NCBI GenBank assembly: GCA_907165065.1
Contig: OU015528.1
Span: forward strand, 74,319,474-74,383,473
Direction: 5' to 3'
Length of the DNA stretch: 64,000 nucleotides
From: Caprimulgus europaeus
Lineage: Eukaryota; Chordata; Aves; Caprimulgiformes; Caprimulgidae
Shown here: in pieces, positions 1 to 11,250 of the stretch
Layout of the letters: each line of letters begins with the position of its first letter
Numbering within the stretch: position 1 is the first letter of the stretch
Made by a program: the position numbers and the translations under genes
Notes under the pieces: generated by a model
The model's database searches: none
The model's input: only the letters and a program-made list of their open reading frames with translations
What the model was told of the DNA's origin: nothing

Positions 1-285
1 CTGCAGAGCCTTTCTACCCTCAAGCTGATCAACACTCCCACACAGCTTGGTGTCATCTGCAAACTTGCTGAGGGTGTACTTGATCCCCTCACCCAGATCA
101 TTGGCAAAGATATTAAAAAGAACTGGCCCAATACTGAGCCCTGGGGAACACCACTCGTGAGTGGTTGCCAGCTGGATTTAACTTCATTCACCACAACTCT
201 TTGGGCCAAGCAATACAGCCAGTTTTCCACCCAGCAAAGGGTATACTTGTCCAAGCCATGAGCAGCCAGGAGAATGCTGTAGGAG
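1..285 (-). mobile_element. CR1 LINE fragment, cut by window start
   Basis: The sequence matches the remembered avian CR1 LINE consensus read in reverse complement: an antisense stretch with 'cacagcttggtgtcatctgc', 'aacttgctgagggtg', 'cctggggaacaccact' and 'caagccatgagcagccag'. This part lies several hundred bases upstream of the CR1 3' end, so the element is oriented to the minus strand and its 3' tail is outside the window to the left. A short block after 'agcagccag' is missing compared with the consensus, so it is diverged. No intact frame remains. The family level (CR1) is secure; the subfamily is not. Confidence 0.9.
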
Positions 286-3200
286 TGCTGTAGCTGTTCA
301 CCTTCTGTAAGATCTTTTGCCTCCAGATTGGTCTAACAGGCCTCTAATGTTTTGGTGGGATATCTAAAGAAGTGACTGCCCCAGCTGTCCTCCCTGTTCC
401 TCTCCAAGCAGCTTTGGTCTCTGTAGCAGGTTTGGCTGGATGGGAGAGCAAGGAAAGTTGAAACTACTGTTGCCAAGGAGCAAGCACACCCTGGGAAGCT
501 GTCCTAGCTAAACAGGTGAAAAAGGAGGGAAAGAGCCCCTGTGGGTAAATAAAGTCCATCTGCAGATGTTCAGCACTCAATTTTATGTACAGAAGTAATG
601 ACAGAGGATCACTTAAGGAAACATAATCTCCCTTTATGATAAGATCTCTCTTGTCCATTTTTTCAGGGAAAATATTGCCTTGACAATGTAATCCACTTAG
701 CAGGGGTTTGCTGTCTTTTAATGGAGGCTGATCTGGAAGCACCTGTGTAGGGAGTGAAACGTTTCACTGGGACCTTAACTGAAGCACATGCCCTTGTAAA
801 ACCCTTCAGGACTGCCAAGAGCAGGATGAGAGAGAGAAGAGATGGGAGTGGGAGGGAACAAGACTGTGGGATCCCTCTCACAGGAGATGGGTGCTATGTG
901 CAGGACCAGGTACAGATCACAGCTCCAGGCTGGTTTCAACTCTCCTGGCTCAAAAAAACCAAGGGTGCAATCACACGTTCTCCCACTACCAACATGGTGC
1001 AGACAGGGAACCTCGTGCTGCCCTGTGTGGGTATTTTCTCTTGCTTTTAACCTGGCAATATGAAGGCAGGTTAAGTACAGACACCATCACCTGGCTCCCA
1101 TTTCAGATTTTGCTTGCTTCCTGTGCAACTTAAACCCTGATTGCATCCTTTCACTTGCATTTCGAGGGTCTCCACAGAATGAATTCTGATATTTAAATAT
1201 ATTTACAACTTCCATATCAGGGCAGTGCAGCCTTTGCAGAAAAACCTATTATCATAGTGAGGAAATAAACAGTGAGTTACAAGCTGTCCAGAGAGGAGGG
1301 AGTATGTGGCTTTTATTTGGCTGTAATACACTGTCTGCCTAATTGCCTCATATCCTAGAACATCCTTAATGCTTTACAAGAGAAGCACAAAGAAATGAAG
1401 GTACAAAGCATGCTCCTACAGCTTATGTTTTCTTGCTAATAAACACCTAATCTTCTCTTTGAGTTGATTTATGCAGCTGTGAATATTTTGTATGAAGTGT
1501 CTATTCAAGTTTCCCTTTAATTTAAGACATGATAAATGCAGCTTTGTTTGCAAAGTTAAGATAATGGCATTCAGAGTTTGGTAAATGGGGCCATAAAAAC
1601 TGCAAAAAGCATGGGGAAATCTCATTTTCAGTGAAAAGACTCATAGGTCATAGGAAATTACTCCAGCGTAACCCATGCACACCAGCTTAGTTCTTGTCTT
1701 CACTCCAAATATTGGATATTGAAATGTCCATTCCTTCAGAAAAATCTAATATTATTTAAGGGCCATAGCTGATGAAGAAGCCACTGCATCCTTGGGTAAA
1801 TTGTTCCAATAATTAATCGTTCTTGTTAAAAATATGCACCTCAATTTATATTGCAGGCCTTAGACATTGTTACGGCATTTTCGGCTAAATCCAAAAAACC
1901 CTCCTGAATAAAATCATTTACATTAGGTGAATTGTTTAAGACGATCAAAGAGATAAATCATGTTCTGTTGATGATTAAAAGTCTACAAAGAAAAGAAAAT
2001 AGTAAATAACATGTTTGAAGTTCAATTTGGTCAAAGTTTTCTGCAAACTGAACTACTTTACACAGTAAGTAAATTCAGGATTAATTTCAGCCCTGCCCGT
2101 TGCAAGTCCATTTGTTCAGCAGAGGAGACTCATTACCTGAAGTTGCAACAGTGGCTTTTAGTTGTTTTGGCAAAGGACCCCTGTTGCTTTGGCACATGAC
2201 AATGCTTAAGTCACCAGTATTTGCCAATGGTTACCACAGTCCTGGAGAGATGCTGCAGTTCCCTCCTCCTTGACCTGTGGAACCTCTGTCTCACAGAGCA
2301 GTGATGGCAACTGCTGACTGTGCAAAATGGTTGTTCCCACCACAAGCCATCAGATTCACAACCCGAAGGTAGAAGATAAACCAATATGGATGTAAAACTG
2401 TAATGTTGCAGCTCATTCACTGTTTGTTTGTTGTTTTTTTTTTCTTTTGTGAGGTTAGCAGTCAGAATGAAATTGCTTTTTATAGCTGCAGTTAATCACA
2501 TTTATTACTATAATAGCTGAAGACCAACATGACCCCACAATCCAACACTATTTTGCTGTGATTGATGCTATGTATATGGCAAAGACATGTTCCTTAAAGG
2601 TCATCTGTATTTCATGACAGAATTTACAACCTAAGCCAAGGAGCCAGAGGTAGCTGTGATTCAGGAGGTCCTCTGCTGGCAGGAGCTGCCTGTGTCCCTA
2701 TCCAGGCTCCCACTGAGCAGTAAGGCAACTCACCACAGTAACCAACAGCACAAGGTGCTTCAGCACAACCCTGGTGCTCGGTCTGTGCTGTTGGCATGGA
2801 GATTATGGCTGTATGTGACAGAGAAAAGTTTTTGTTTCTTTCATTGGATATCAAGACCTCCAATTAGATGACTGGGACCCAAATCAGTAGCTGCCACCAT
2901 CTTCAGTCTGCAGTTTTAGCTTTGCAAATGGATTTACTTAAAATACTGTTGTGGTTGTTGGCCACTAAAGGACATCTCTATCTTGCTCTCATACCTGTTT
3001 GCCTACTGAGCTTGAGTTTTATATCTGCTTTAATGCACCTACTTGTCTTCCACATGGGTAACAACTAAAATAATTTCTTTTTTCATTTCATACAAAACCA
3101 GGTGCTGCTGGTTGGAGGTTATGGCCGATCTGCTGTGGAAGTTGTAACGATAGATCAAGTTCACAGCTTGGCTGGCTTGATGCAAACAGTTCTGTAGTGA

Positions 3201-3973
3201 TAATAATGAAATTGGGGGATCTCATGGGAGCCATAAATCCCTGCCAGTAGTGACCTGGTAGATATTTATGCAACTGGCCTTGCTAATATCATCTTTCATC
3301 TGTATCAAGTTTAAAGTTTTTCAGGTAATTCTGTGGGAGTAAATTTTTCCTGTTTGGGATTCAAATCAGACCTGGCACTTCTGCACTCCCAGGAAAATCT
3401 GTACTACTTAGTTGATGCTCTCAGAATTGAAATCCATATCCAGCAATGAATAATCTTTGCCTAGGTTTCAAATCCTTTTTGGTGTGCCAGAATGCCCTCA
3501 ATGTATTGGTCATGCTTGGTGCCCAAACCCAGAAAAACTCCAGAAGGTATCTGCATGCAGATCACTTGCTCATACTTGTGTCCAGTCCAGCCAGGTGCTG
3601 AGCTGACATATACAGTGTCTATAAACAATATATTCTGAAGCAGGCTGCCCAACTGATGGCTGATGGACTCCAGTTCTACTCCTACTTTACCTTACACACT
3701 GCTTATTCAACTGCTGTTCTCAACTGGAGAGAAAAAAAACCAAACCTTTTTTTTTTTTAGTGTGCTATTACAGTGTTTAATGTCATCTTCATCTTCACTG
3801 TAGTTCTTGGAACTGCTGTGGGAAATCGATCAGCCTGTCACATTCTGCTCTTACTGGATAAGGGCTCCTCCACTCAGCTTCTTGGTAGGAGGTACCATAG
3901 AGGATAAGGGGGGTTGGGTTTCTGGGTTAGCTCTCTCTTGTGCTTTGTACAAATCTTAGCATATATTTCAAGG
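286..3973. other. Non-coding stretch, no gene seen
   Basis: No recognisable coding exon, RNA gene or transposon was found. The open frames here are short (up to 98 codons), overlap each other in several frames and show no domain. Only short homopolymer runs (near 2432 and 3735-3762) stand out. The stretch is unique-looking, AT-leaning, CpG-poor vertebrate DNA. Confidence 0.6.
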
Positions 3974-4245
3974 GATCATAGAATGGTTTGGGTTGGAAGG
4001 GACCTTTGAAGGTCATCTGGTCCAACCCCCCTGCAGTGAGCAGGGGTATTTTCAACAAGATCAGGTTGCTCAGAGACCTGTCCCGCCTCACTTTGAATGT
4101 TTCCAGTGATGAGGCTTCTACCACCGCTCTGGGCAACCTGTGCCAGTGTTTCACCACCCTCTTAAAAAAATTTCTTCCTTATATCTAGTCTGAATCTACC
4201 TTCTTTTAGTTTAAAACTGTTACCCCTTGTCCTATTGCTAAGTTT
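3974..4245 (-). mobile_element. CR1 LINE 3' end fragment
   Basis: The left edge carries the inverted CR1 terminus 'atcatagaatggtttggg', followed by 'ttggaagggacctttgaagg', 'tcatctggtccaacccccct', a 'gggcaacctgtgccagtgtt' block and 'ccccttgtcctattgct'. All are landmarks of the CR1 3' region in reverse orientation, so the element is on the minus strand and its 3' terminus is at the left. It is a typical 5'-truncated CR1 copy of about 270 bp. It produces meaningless overlapping frames on both strands. Confidence 0.93.
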
Positions 4246-7200
4246 CTCCACTTGCACTGTTGAAGAGACTTGCCATATGCCTTGCATTGCCAAGAAATCC
4301 AACCAGACTCATCACTCTGTGCTATAGGGACCTGACTGTTAAGGATCTGACATGGGATCCCTTTTGACCAGCCCATGTTACTGTGGCTTCGTCTCACCAA
4401 GCCAATGAGCTTTAGGTTTAGTGGATACTGTGATATATCACATCTCCAAAAATCTGCTTATAAGTCTGCTGCTATTAGCTGTCCTAGATACCAAACATGC
4501 TGCACTGGCATATGGCAGCAAGTCCTCCACGCTGCACCCCATGTGCGCTGATTCTTGCCCTGCTGTTGACCCATCATGACGCATCAGTAATCACAGTATT
4601 AAATACAGCTTCCTGCAACAAATCCTGGGAGATTTCAGCCAGGGATTTTGCAGTTGCCTCGAGAAACTCTCTTGTTCTTTGACTTTTAATACAGTAATTA
4701 GGAAAAAAAAATTGAATGAGTAATATTAAGCAGCACGGTCATGCACTTCAAAGTTGGGAAATGCTTCTAGCTTCCTTGGGCAACTGCAGCAACTAACCTA
4801 TGCAGTTGTGTCCTGCTGTCACCCTGCCCTGCTGGTGGATGCTGCTGCTCCCACTCCTCCTGTCTCTCCTGGCCTGCTTTTCAGCCATGCCTCACTAATG
4901 GTCATTCCCCATTCCCCCTAACTCTCCTTCAAGAATTTTCTTATCAGATCTCAGGTTTCTTCTCTTGTTTGGTTCCTTTTTTGATATTCTTTGTCCAGCT
5001 AGATGCATTCTGTCCTCCATACCTTTTTCTTGGTGGCCCCAGGCTTTTTCCAAGTCCTCAGCTAAGCCCTGCTCTCCCTACTTTCTCCCAGTCCCCATGC
5101 ATCTCTTCTTCCCACTACCTCCAAGTTGTCCTCTCCCTCTAGGCTTTGTTTCCTTCTTCATTTCTTGCCCTTCCCTTTGCTATCGTTAACTCCCAGATAC
5201 TAGGAACATGTAGGAGCAATCACTATAAGAGGAACCTTCCTAAGAAAGGGAAAACATGGTCTCTTACTCAAAGAACACAATATGTGTACAGTCTGGTAAA
5301 CTTTAAGAAATATTACAAGTTTAAACATGCTGTTTGAGGCCAAAGAGTTAGATAATCATACCTTGTCTTTACCAAAGAAATGCTAACTTTTTTTTTTCTT
5401 TTTTTTTGCTAAGATCCACAGTTTAACTGAGTGGGCAGATTTCCACAGAATAGCACAACTATACAGAGTGATTATGGTGCATAGACCATACTTAACAACT
5501 TTCAAGTGGTTGCTGCATGGCCTGAGGTTGCTACAACTTCACAGATAGTGAGAATGTTGAAAACTGCCTTCACTACAGCCCACTCGCTGCCCGCCCTTCT
5601 TACTCTCATACACAACTCTAACTTTTGCTTCAATCTAGGGGGAGGAGGGAATAATCAGCGTGAAGCAGACATCCAGAAAGAAAATTTCAGCCTGAATTAT
5701 TAAACTTTAGAAAATCATTAGCAAGCTGGAAAGGGTTTTCCAGCTCAGGAGGGACACACACCCTTAATAATGTATAGCTCTATGGTGAAGCGAGGCAAAA
5801 ATTATTCCTGACCCGCAAGTATCCATTTATACCAAAGGTTTTCTGTTGCTTCTTCGTCCACCAAATACAGAAGCAGACTTTTACATGTTGTGTTTTACAG
5901 ATTAGTATTTTGAAAGAGCCATGATGTATTTTCTGCTTCTGAGCTTTCCACAGTAAGTCATGTGGCCCCATATGTGAAGGGAATCCATTTGTGTCAGCTA
6001 TACTCCTTTCTTCCTGAATACAACCAAGCTTCCTCTCTGTGCATTGCACCGTTTCTTCGTCTTTCCAGCACTACATTTAGCTCTGCATGAATTACACTGT
6101 TTGATTTCATGTTCTTTTTATCCTCTTCTGGGACATGTGCATTTCTTCTAGCATTGCCCTGATGATTTAGGAACAGTTACTTTTTCCTTCTTCCTTATGG
6201 ATTTGGCATCATAAGGGATAATTGCTTTAGAGTCTTTTTAAACTAAAAAAAAAACCTCAACTCAATATTGCATTTGAAATGAGTGTAAAAAGAAGCTCAA
6301 GGACTCACACACAAACACCATGCCTTAAAGAAGTTCTGGTTTGCAGATAGGAAGAGATGCTTTAATGCATCTTTGAACAGAAGTGGGGAGTAATTAGAGC
6401 CAGTATCTTTGTAAAAGAGGAAACAAACAAACAAACAACTAGCTGAAAATAATTACTCTCTAGTCCTTCCAGTATGTTTTTCATATTGATAAACCAAGTG
6501 AACGCAGAGAATACTCACTTTTGAATCCAGCACTGAATAATCAGATCAGTCTTCATAATGCAAACACCAGAGTAGACAGTAAAAATGAGTGCAAGATTGA
6601 TATGTTTGGAAGCTGTGTGATGCACTCCTGATAGTCTGGAAGGCTTGGCTGTAATATGAAGGAAGCAAGATCAAAAGCATGGCTCATGAGCATTTTTCAT
6701 TGTTAGCAGACCATGTCTCTGTTAGACTGCAGTGTGCTCACAGAACTGTCTGGTTATTTCCCTGTGAACTGGCATTGATTTTCTTGCAGATTGCATTAGT
6801 TCCAGCCACAATAGAAATTATATCTGTTCTACAGTTAATGCAAACCTACAGCTAGTGATTTCCTGAAGGCTGCTTTTTCATGTCAAATGCAAGAAGTCAA
6901 ATACATCTGGGAGCATGTATGGCCTTACAGAAAGAACTTCCACATGAAAGGTACCAGAGAGGTGGTACCAGTTAGCACTGAGGGTATTAGTAAGTGCTAA
7001 GGTGTGCTATATATCTGTTATCTTCTCGTACTTATTAATATCTAGAAACTTTATTAAAAGCACCCTTAAAGTCTAATTACCAAGTGTAATTAGTAACTAA
7101 CTATATAAATAAAAAACCCAAACCCCTGTGGATCCTGTTGGCATTTAGAGACAAGGTTCTGCAACTGGTACTCTGGGATGGAGCAGCCTCATCCAGCTGA

Positions 7201-7337
7201 GACAGGTCATCTCTTTGCAAAGCTTGTTAAATGACTCTTTCAGCCCTGGTCTCCTTTGCCATATCTGGCTTTCACCATGTCATTGTGTTTCATGAACTAT
7301 AGTCTTTCTTCCTACTGCTTGGATACACACACAGACT
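4246..7337. other. Non-coding stretch, no gene seen
   Basis: No supported gene or transposon. It contains a T-rich tract at about 5390-5409, an A10 run near 6244 and a short (AAAC)n repeat at 6421-6438. Open frames stay below 90 codons and are not recognisable. Confidence 0.6.
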
Positions 7338-8064
7338 GGGGAATGAGAGACTGTAGAGCAGCCCTGCAGAGAGGGACCTGGGGGTTCTGGTCGATGGCAA
7401 GTTGCACATGAGCCAACAGTGTGTCCTGGCTGCCAAGAGGGACAACCATGTCCTGGGGTGCATCCAGTACTGCATGGCGAGCCGGGCGAGGGAGAGGATT
7501 GTTCTGCTCTGCTCTGCACTGGGGTAGCCTCACCTCCAGTACTGGGGGCAGTTTTGGGCACCACAGGATAAAAAGGATCTAAAGCTACTGGAAAGTGTCC
7601 AGAGAGGGACACAAAATTGGTGAAGGGTTTAGAGGGGAAGCTGTATGAGGAGAGGCTGAAGTCACTTGGTTTGTTCAGCCTGGAGAAGAGGAGACTGAGA
7701 GAAGATGTCATCACAGTCTGTAACTTCCTCACAAGGGGAAGAGGAGGGGCAAGTCCTGATCTCTTCTCTCTGGTGACCAATGATGGGACCAGGGGAAATG
7801 GCAGGACGATGTGCCAGAGGAGGGTGAGGTTGGCCATGAGGTAAAAGTTCTTGGGGCAGAGGGTGGTGGAGCACTGGAACTGGAGGCTTCCCAGGGAGGT
7901 GCTCATGGCACCAAGCCTGACAATATTCCAGAAGCACTTGGCCAACATGTGCCCTCAGACACATGATCTGAATCTTGGAATTGTCCTGTGCAGAGACAGG
8001 AGTTGGACTCAATGATCCTTGTGGGTCCCTTCCAACTCACAACATTCAATGATTCTATGATTCT
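7338..8064 (+). mobile_element. CR1 LINE, 3' part with ORF2 tail
   Basis: This is the longest CR1 copy in the window, about 730 bp on the plus strand. It begins inside the C-terminal part of ORF2 (the endonuclease/reverse-transcriptase polyprotein). The plus-strand frame at 7617-7844 is still open for 75 codons and reads like the CR1 C-terminus (MVKGLEGK, YEERL, LGLFSLEKRRLR, FLTRG, ADLFSLV-like blocks). It then passes through the 'gagttggactcaatgatcct' and 'gtgggtcccttccaactc' blocks and ends in the CR1 terminal repeats 'attcaatgattctatgattc'. It lacks the 5' end, ORF1 and the catalytic domains, so it cannot move by itself. A 222-codon frame on the opposite strand (7280-7948) is an antisense shadow of this element. 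Confidence 0.95.
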
Positions 8065-10329
8065 ACTTTTTAGTTTTTCTTTTTGTACCTCCTTTTTCCC
8101 TTCTTGGTATTCCCCCCCCCACTTTTTTTTTTACATTCTGTTCTTTCCCCCAACCTTCAATTGATTTGCAATTAAGGCTGAACAAATATGCAATTGCCTT
8201 GTAAATAGCCAGGAAACTCTGATCTCTCAGAAGTGAAGTTCATGCCTTCCCCTGCTCCCTTCAGTTGCTCATGATGTTCAGGGTGCAAGGAGTTTACCCT
8301 GAATACACTGTTTCTGCTGGTCCTGTCACCTCCACACTTTGATGTTTTTAGTATCCTACTGAAGCAAGACGTTATTTCTTGGAAAATTCCTCACCCTCCT
8401 TTGCACAGGGGTCTATGTTACTGTGAGGGGCTGAGCTCAGCCCCAGGGTCTGTTGGAGCAGCACGCAGAAATTTTTTCTAAGGGAAGTCTGTACAGCGCT
8501 AGGGGTTGTACCAACACACCCAAGGCATGATCCTCTTCCAAAAGAGCTGGGATTCTTAAAGACCAGGCAAACACTGGGAGAAAAGAAGGACTTCACAGTT
8601 TTCCAGATGGGAAGGGCTGTAGCTAACCCTGTATTTCTTGTATATGGTCACAGTACAGATGAGATTCAATTTTTTGACTTCTTCATAGTCCTGCTCTTCC
8701 TCTCAGCAATTAAGTTGGAGAGTTTTGTCCAAATGTTGACACCTGAATGTCAAAAGGCTCCATCATCTCCCTTTATACCCAGCTCATCCCAAGGGTGAGT
8801 TGCTGAGTCTCATTCTTTTGATCAGCTCTGAGAAGGGGTTGAGTGGCTGGCTCAGGGTTAGGTTATAACATCTATGGGCTACAGGGGTTATAATATCTAG
8901 GGCACAAAATTAGTTGAGAAAAATTCATCACCTAAAAGTCTCTAACAGCTGTGAAGAGGGGATTTTAGGCTCATTGCTGTATCCTGAAGGTCTCATTAGG
9001 ACTGAAGGCTGAGAGATACAGAAAGATATGTAAGCAACTGAGGCTGAGCATGTGATGTTAATTTCAAGCAGAGCAGAATAATTCCTTGTCCGGCAAATAT
9101 AAACTTGAAATACTTGACTAGCTCTCGTGGGAGGGAGCAGCAAGACAATCATGATTCAACTCTAGGATAAACAAGGAAATTCAAATCTAGGTCTGACATA
9201 AGATCCATAAATCAGCTGGCAGTGCCAAAGTATTATGGCAAATAATATTTCATCTTCTGTACTAATCTGACAGCTGTGCACCTGCTTACGATGAAGAGAA
9301 TGTCACCCACAACTTTGACATATCTTGCTCTTTTTGGTTTGAATCTAAATATTACTCCAGCATGGGACTTGGGTTAAGCTTGTAAAATTTGCAAGTTTAA
9401 AAGAGAGAGTAAAGAAATTGTTCCTAGAAGACAAATACAACACAAGGAAAATGGCATACTATCTAATGAAGTAATTTAAATGCAAATAAGGAAAAAGGTA
9501 TGTGAGAATTGCTGGCAGGTTTTTTAAAAAGAAAAAAGTTTGCCATTCATCAAAACATTGTGATGTGATTTCAGGGTGAGCCCTTCTGATACCAAATTTC
9601 AGACCAGAGGGCTTTTTGTGTGTGTGGCTTTTGAGGCTTTTTAAGGCTGAGATGTCACTGCCTCAGAACAGGGGTTTTAGAGTGAGTTGGCTGACAACCT
9701 TAAGGACAGCAGTGGGAATAGCAACTCAGTAATTGATTTGAGATGAAATATTCATATAATCCCCAGGGAAGAGGCAGACCAATACCCTTCTCAGCCCATA
9801 TCACAGATGTCATCATTAAAGTTGGCATTGCTGAATACACACTTTGGTTTGATTGGCATAGGACCCTCATCACTTTTTTGGTTGGATTTTACCAGATTTT
9901 ATTTTTTTCTTCTTTAATCCAGAAGACTCTTCAGGACCGTGGCATGTGTCCTGGTTCAGGAGGACTGACTGTGTTGTCACTGAAAAAAAATGGCATCCTG
10001 TAAAAACAGATGCATTATAGCAAATCCTCTTGTGGGGGATGCTCAGCAATGAGGAGATGGCATTAAGCTACAGTTGGAATAAAAAATTAAAGGAGCATTA
10101 AGATCATGGCTGTACTTTACAGGCACACACGTTGCACTATGTCTCTGGAAGTGCATCAGTGACTCATCTCAACAGGGGACTAGCAAGATGATCTCTTTGT
10201 ACCACATTACAGAGGTTCCCTAGCCCAGTTTAAAGACAATGTCGTGAATTTTAAGCAGTCTGGGGAGAAGACAAGGCTGTTGTGATCTTGCAAAACATGC
10301 TAATAGCCCTCTGGTGTGATAGGAGACAG
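8065..10329. other. Non-coding stretch, no gene seen
   Basis: No gene recognised. A C9 run followed by a T10 run lies at 8112-8132. An imperfect pair of roughly 25-bp units containing 'ggttataa.atcta' lies at about 8860-8905. The rest is unique-looking, with unrecognised frames under 90 codons. Confidence 0.6.
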
Positions 10330-11250
10330 GATACACGTCATGTCCAGAATGGCCGCTTGGATCGTGCTAAATTGATAATTTTTAATAATTGCTGAGCCTC
10401 ACGCACTGTGCAGTGAGTGTCTCTCGGCAGTGTGGATTTGCAGAAGGGGGAAGGGAGGCTCCGATTTCTCTGAGGTATAGCTGGAGCCTCCATCGTCAGC
10501 CAGTGGAAGCTCGTTTGCTGTTGAATTCGACAAAAGATGCAGGATGCTGGTGTTGCCCCTAACAACCGTTGCTAAGAGACTTCTGCTGGCATACAGAAGG
10601 ATTGAAATCGCTGCAGATTATGGCCCTATTTATCATAGTTGTATGAATAGTCTTGTTAAAAGAATGCATGACACATAAATTTAGCATGCACATGATAGAA
10701 ATGTAACGCACACGTCGCGAGAGGAGCCTGTGCTGTAGCAGGATCTTTGTGGCTTATAAATAGTCATCTCTACCCGTACTTCCCTCTTCCTGCTTTCGTG
10801 GTTTCTCATTAAAACTTTCGGGAGAGTCTATGAATTATAAAGCAGTGACTAACTGCTTAACAAATTGGCTTTTTATAGAAGAGTCTAGCAGGAGCAGAGG
10901 GATGAAAAATACTGACAGTGCCTGTGTAACATTATTAGGTAGCAGCAAGTGACGTACCGTGTTGGCCCAATTCTGCGGCCGACTGCTGCAGCTCGGGAGC
11001 GGAGCGAGTCCCTCAGCATCAGTATCTGATCTGGAGGATTCCAGCCTGAATCTTAACTGGCCACCAAATGAATAGTTTCTTTTCATCATTAGATCACTTT
11101 AGTAGTAAATTACTGTAGCTCTCCTGATATAATTCACTTCCTGGGGTGAAAAGGGTTTGTGCCAATACTTGTTTTGTGTTTAATGGATTCATTATGCTTT
11201 TCATCATAAAATTCATCAATGTTAATTGAACGGATTAGCTAAATGTAATT
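10330..11250. promoter_or_regulatory. Candidate conserved regulatory element cluster
   Basis: This block differs from its surroundings. CpG dinucleotides are clearly more frequent (for example around 10710-10722 and 10976-11010), and it has no repeats. It carries recognisable transcription-factor-like words: a full MEF2 consensus on the minus strand at 10754-10763 (plus-strand 'ttataaatag'), and homeodomain-type cores near 11220-11252 ('ttaattga', 'ggattagc', 'gtaattag'). Part of a CpG-type promoter motif (TCGCGAGA) lies at about 10715-10722. These features are typical of deeply conserved vertebrate enhancers, but conservation itself cannot be seen here. It could instead be a weak promoter. 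Confidence 0.4.

Noticed and set aside
7280-7948. 222-codon minus-strand frame, the longest in the window
   Set aside because: It lies entirely over a plus-strand CR1 LINE, whose sense frame explains the sequence; overlapping antisense frames of 116 and 73 codons show it is compositional.
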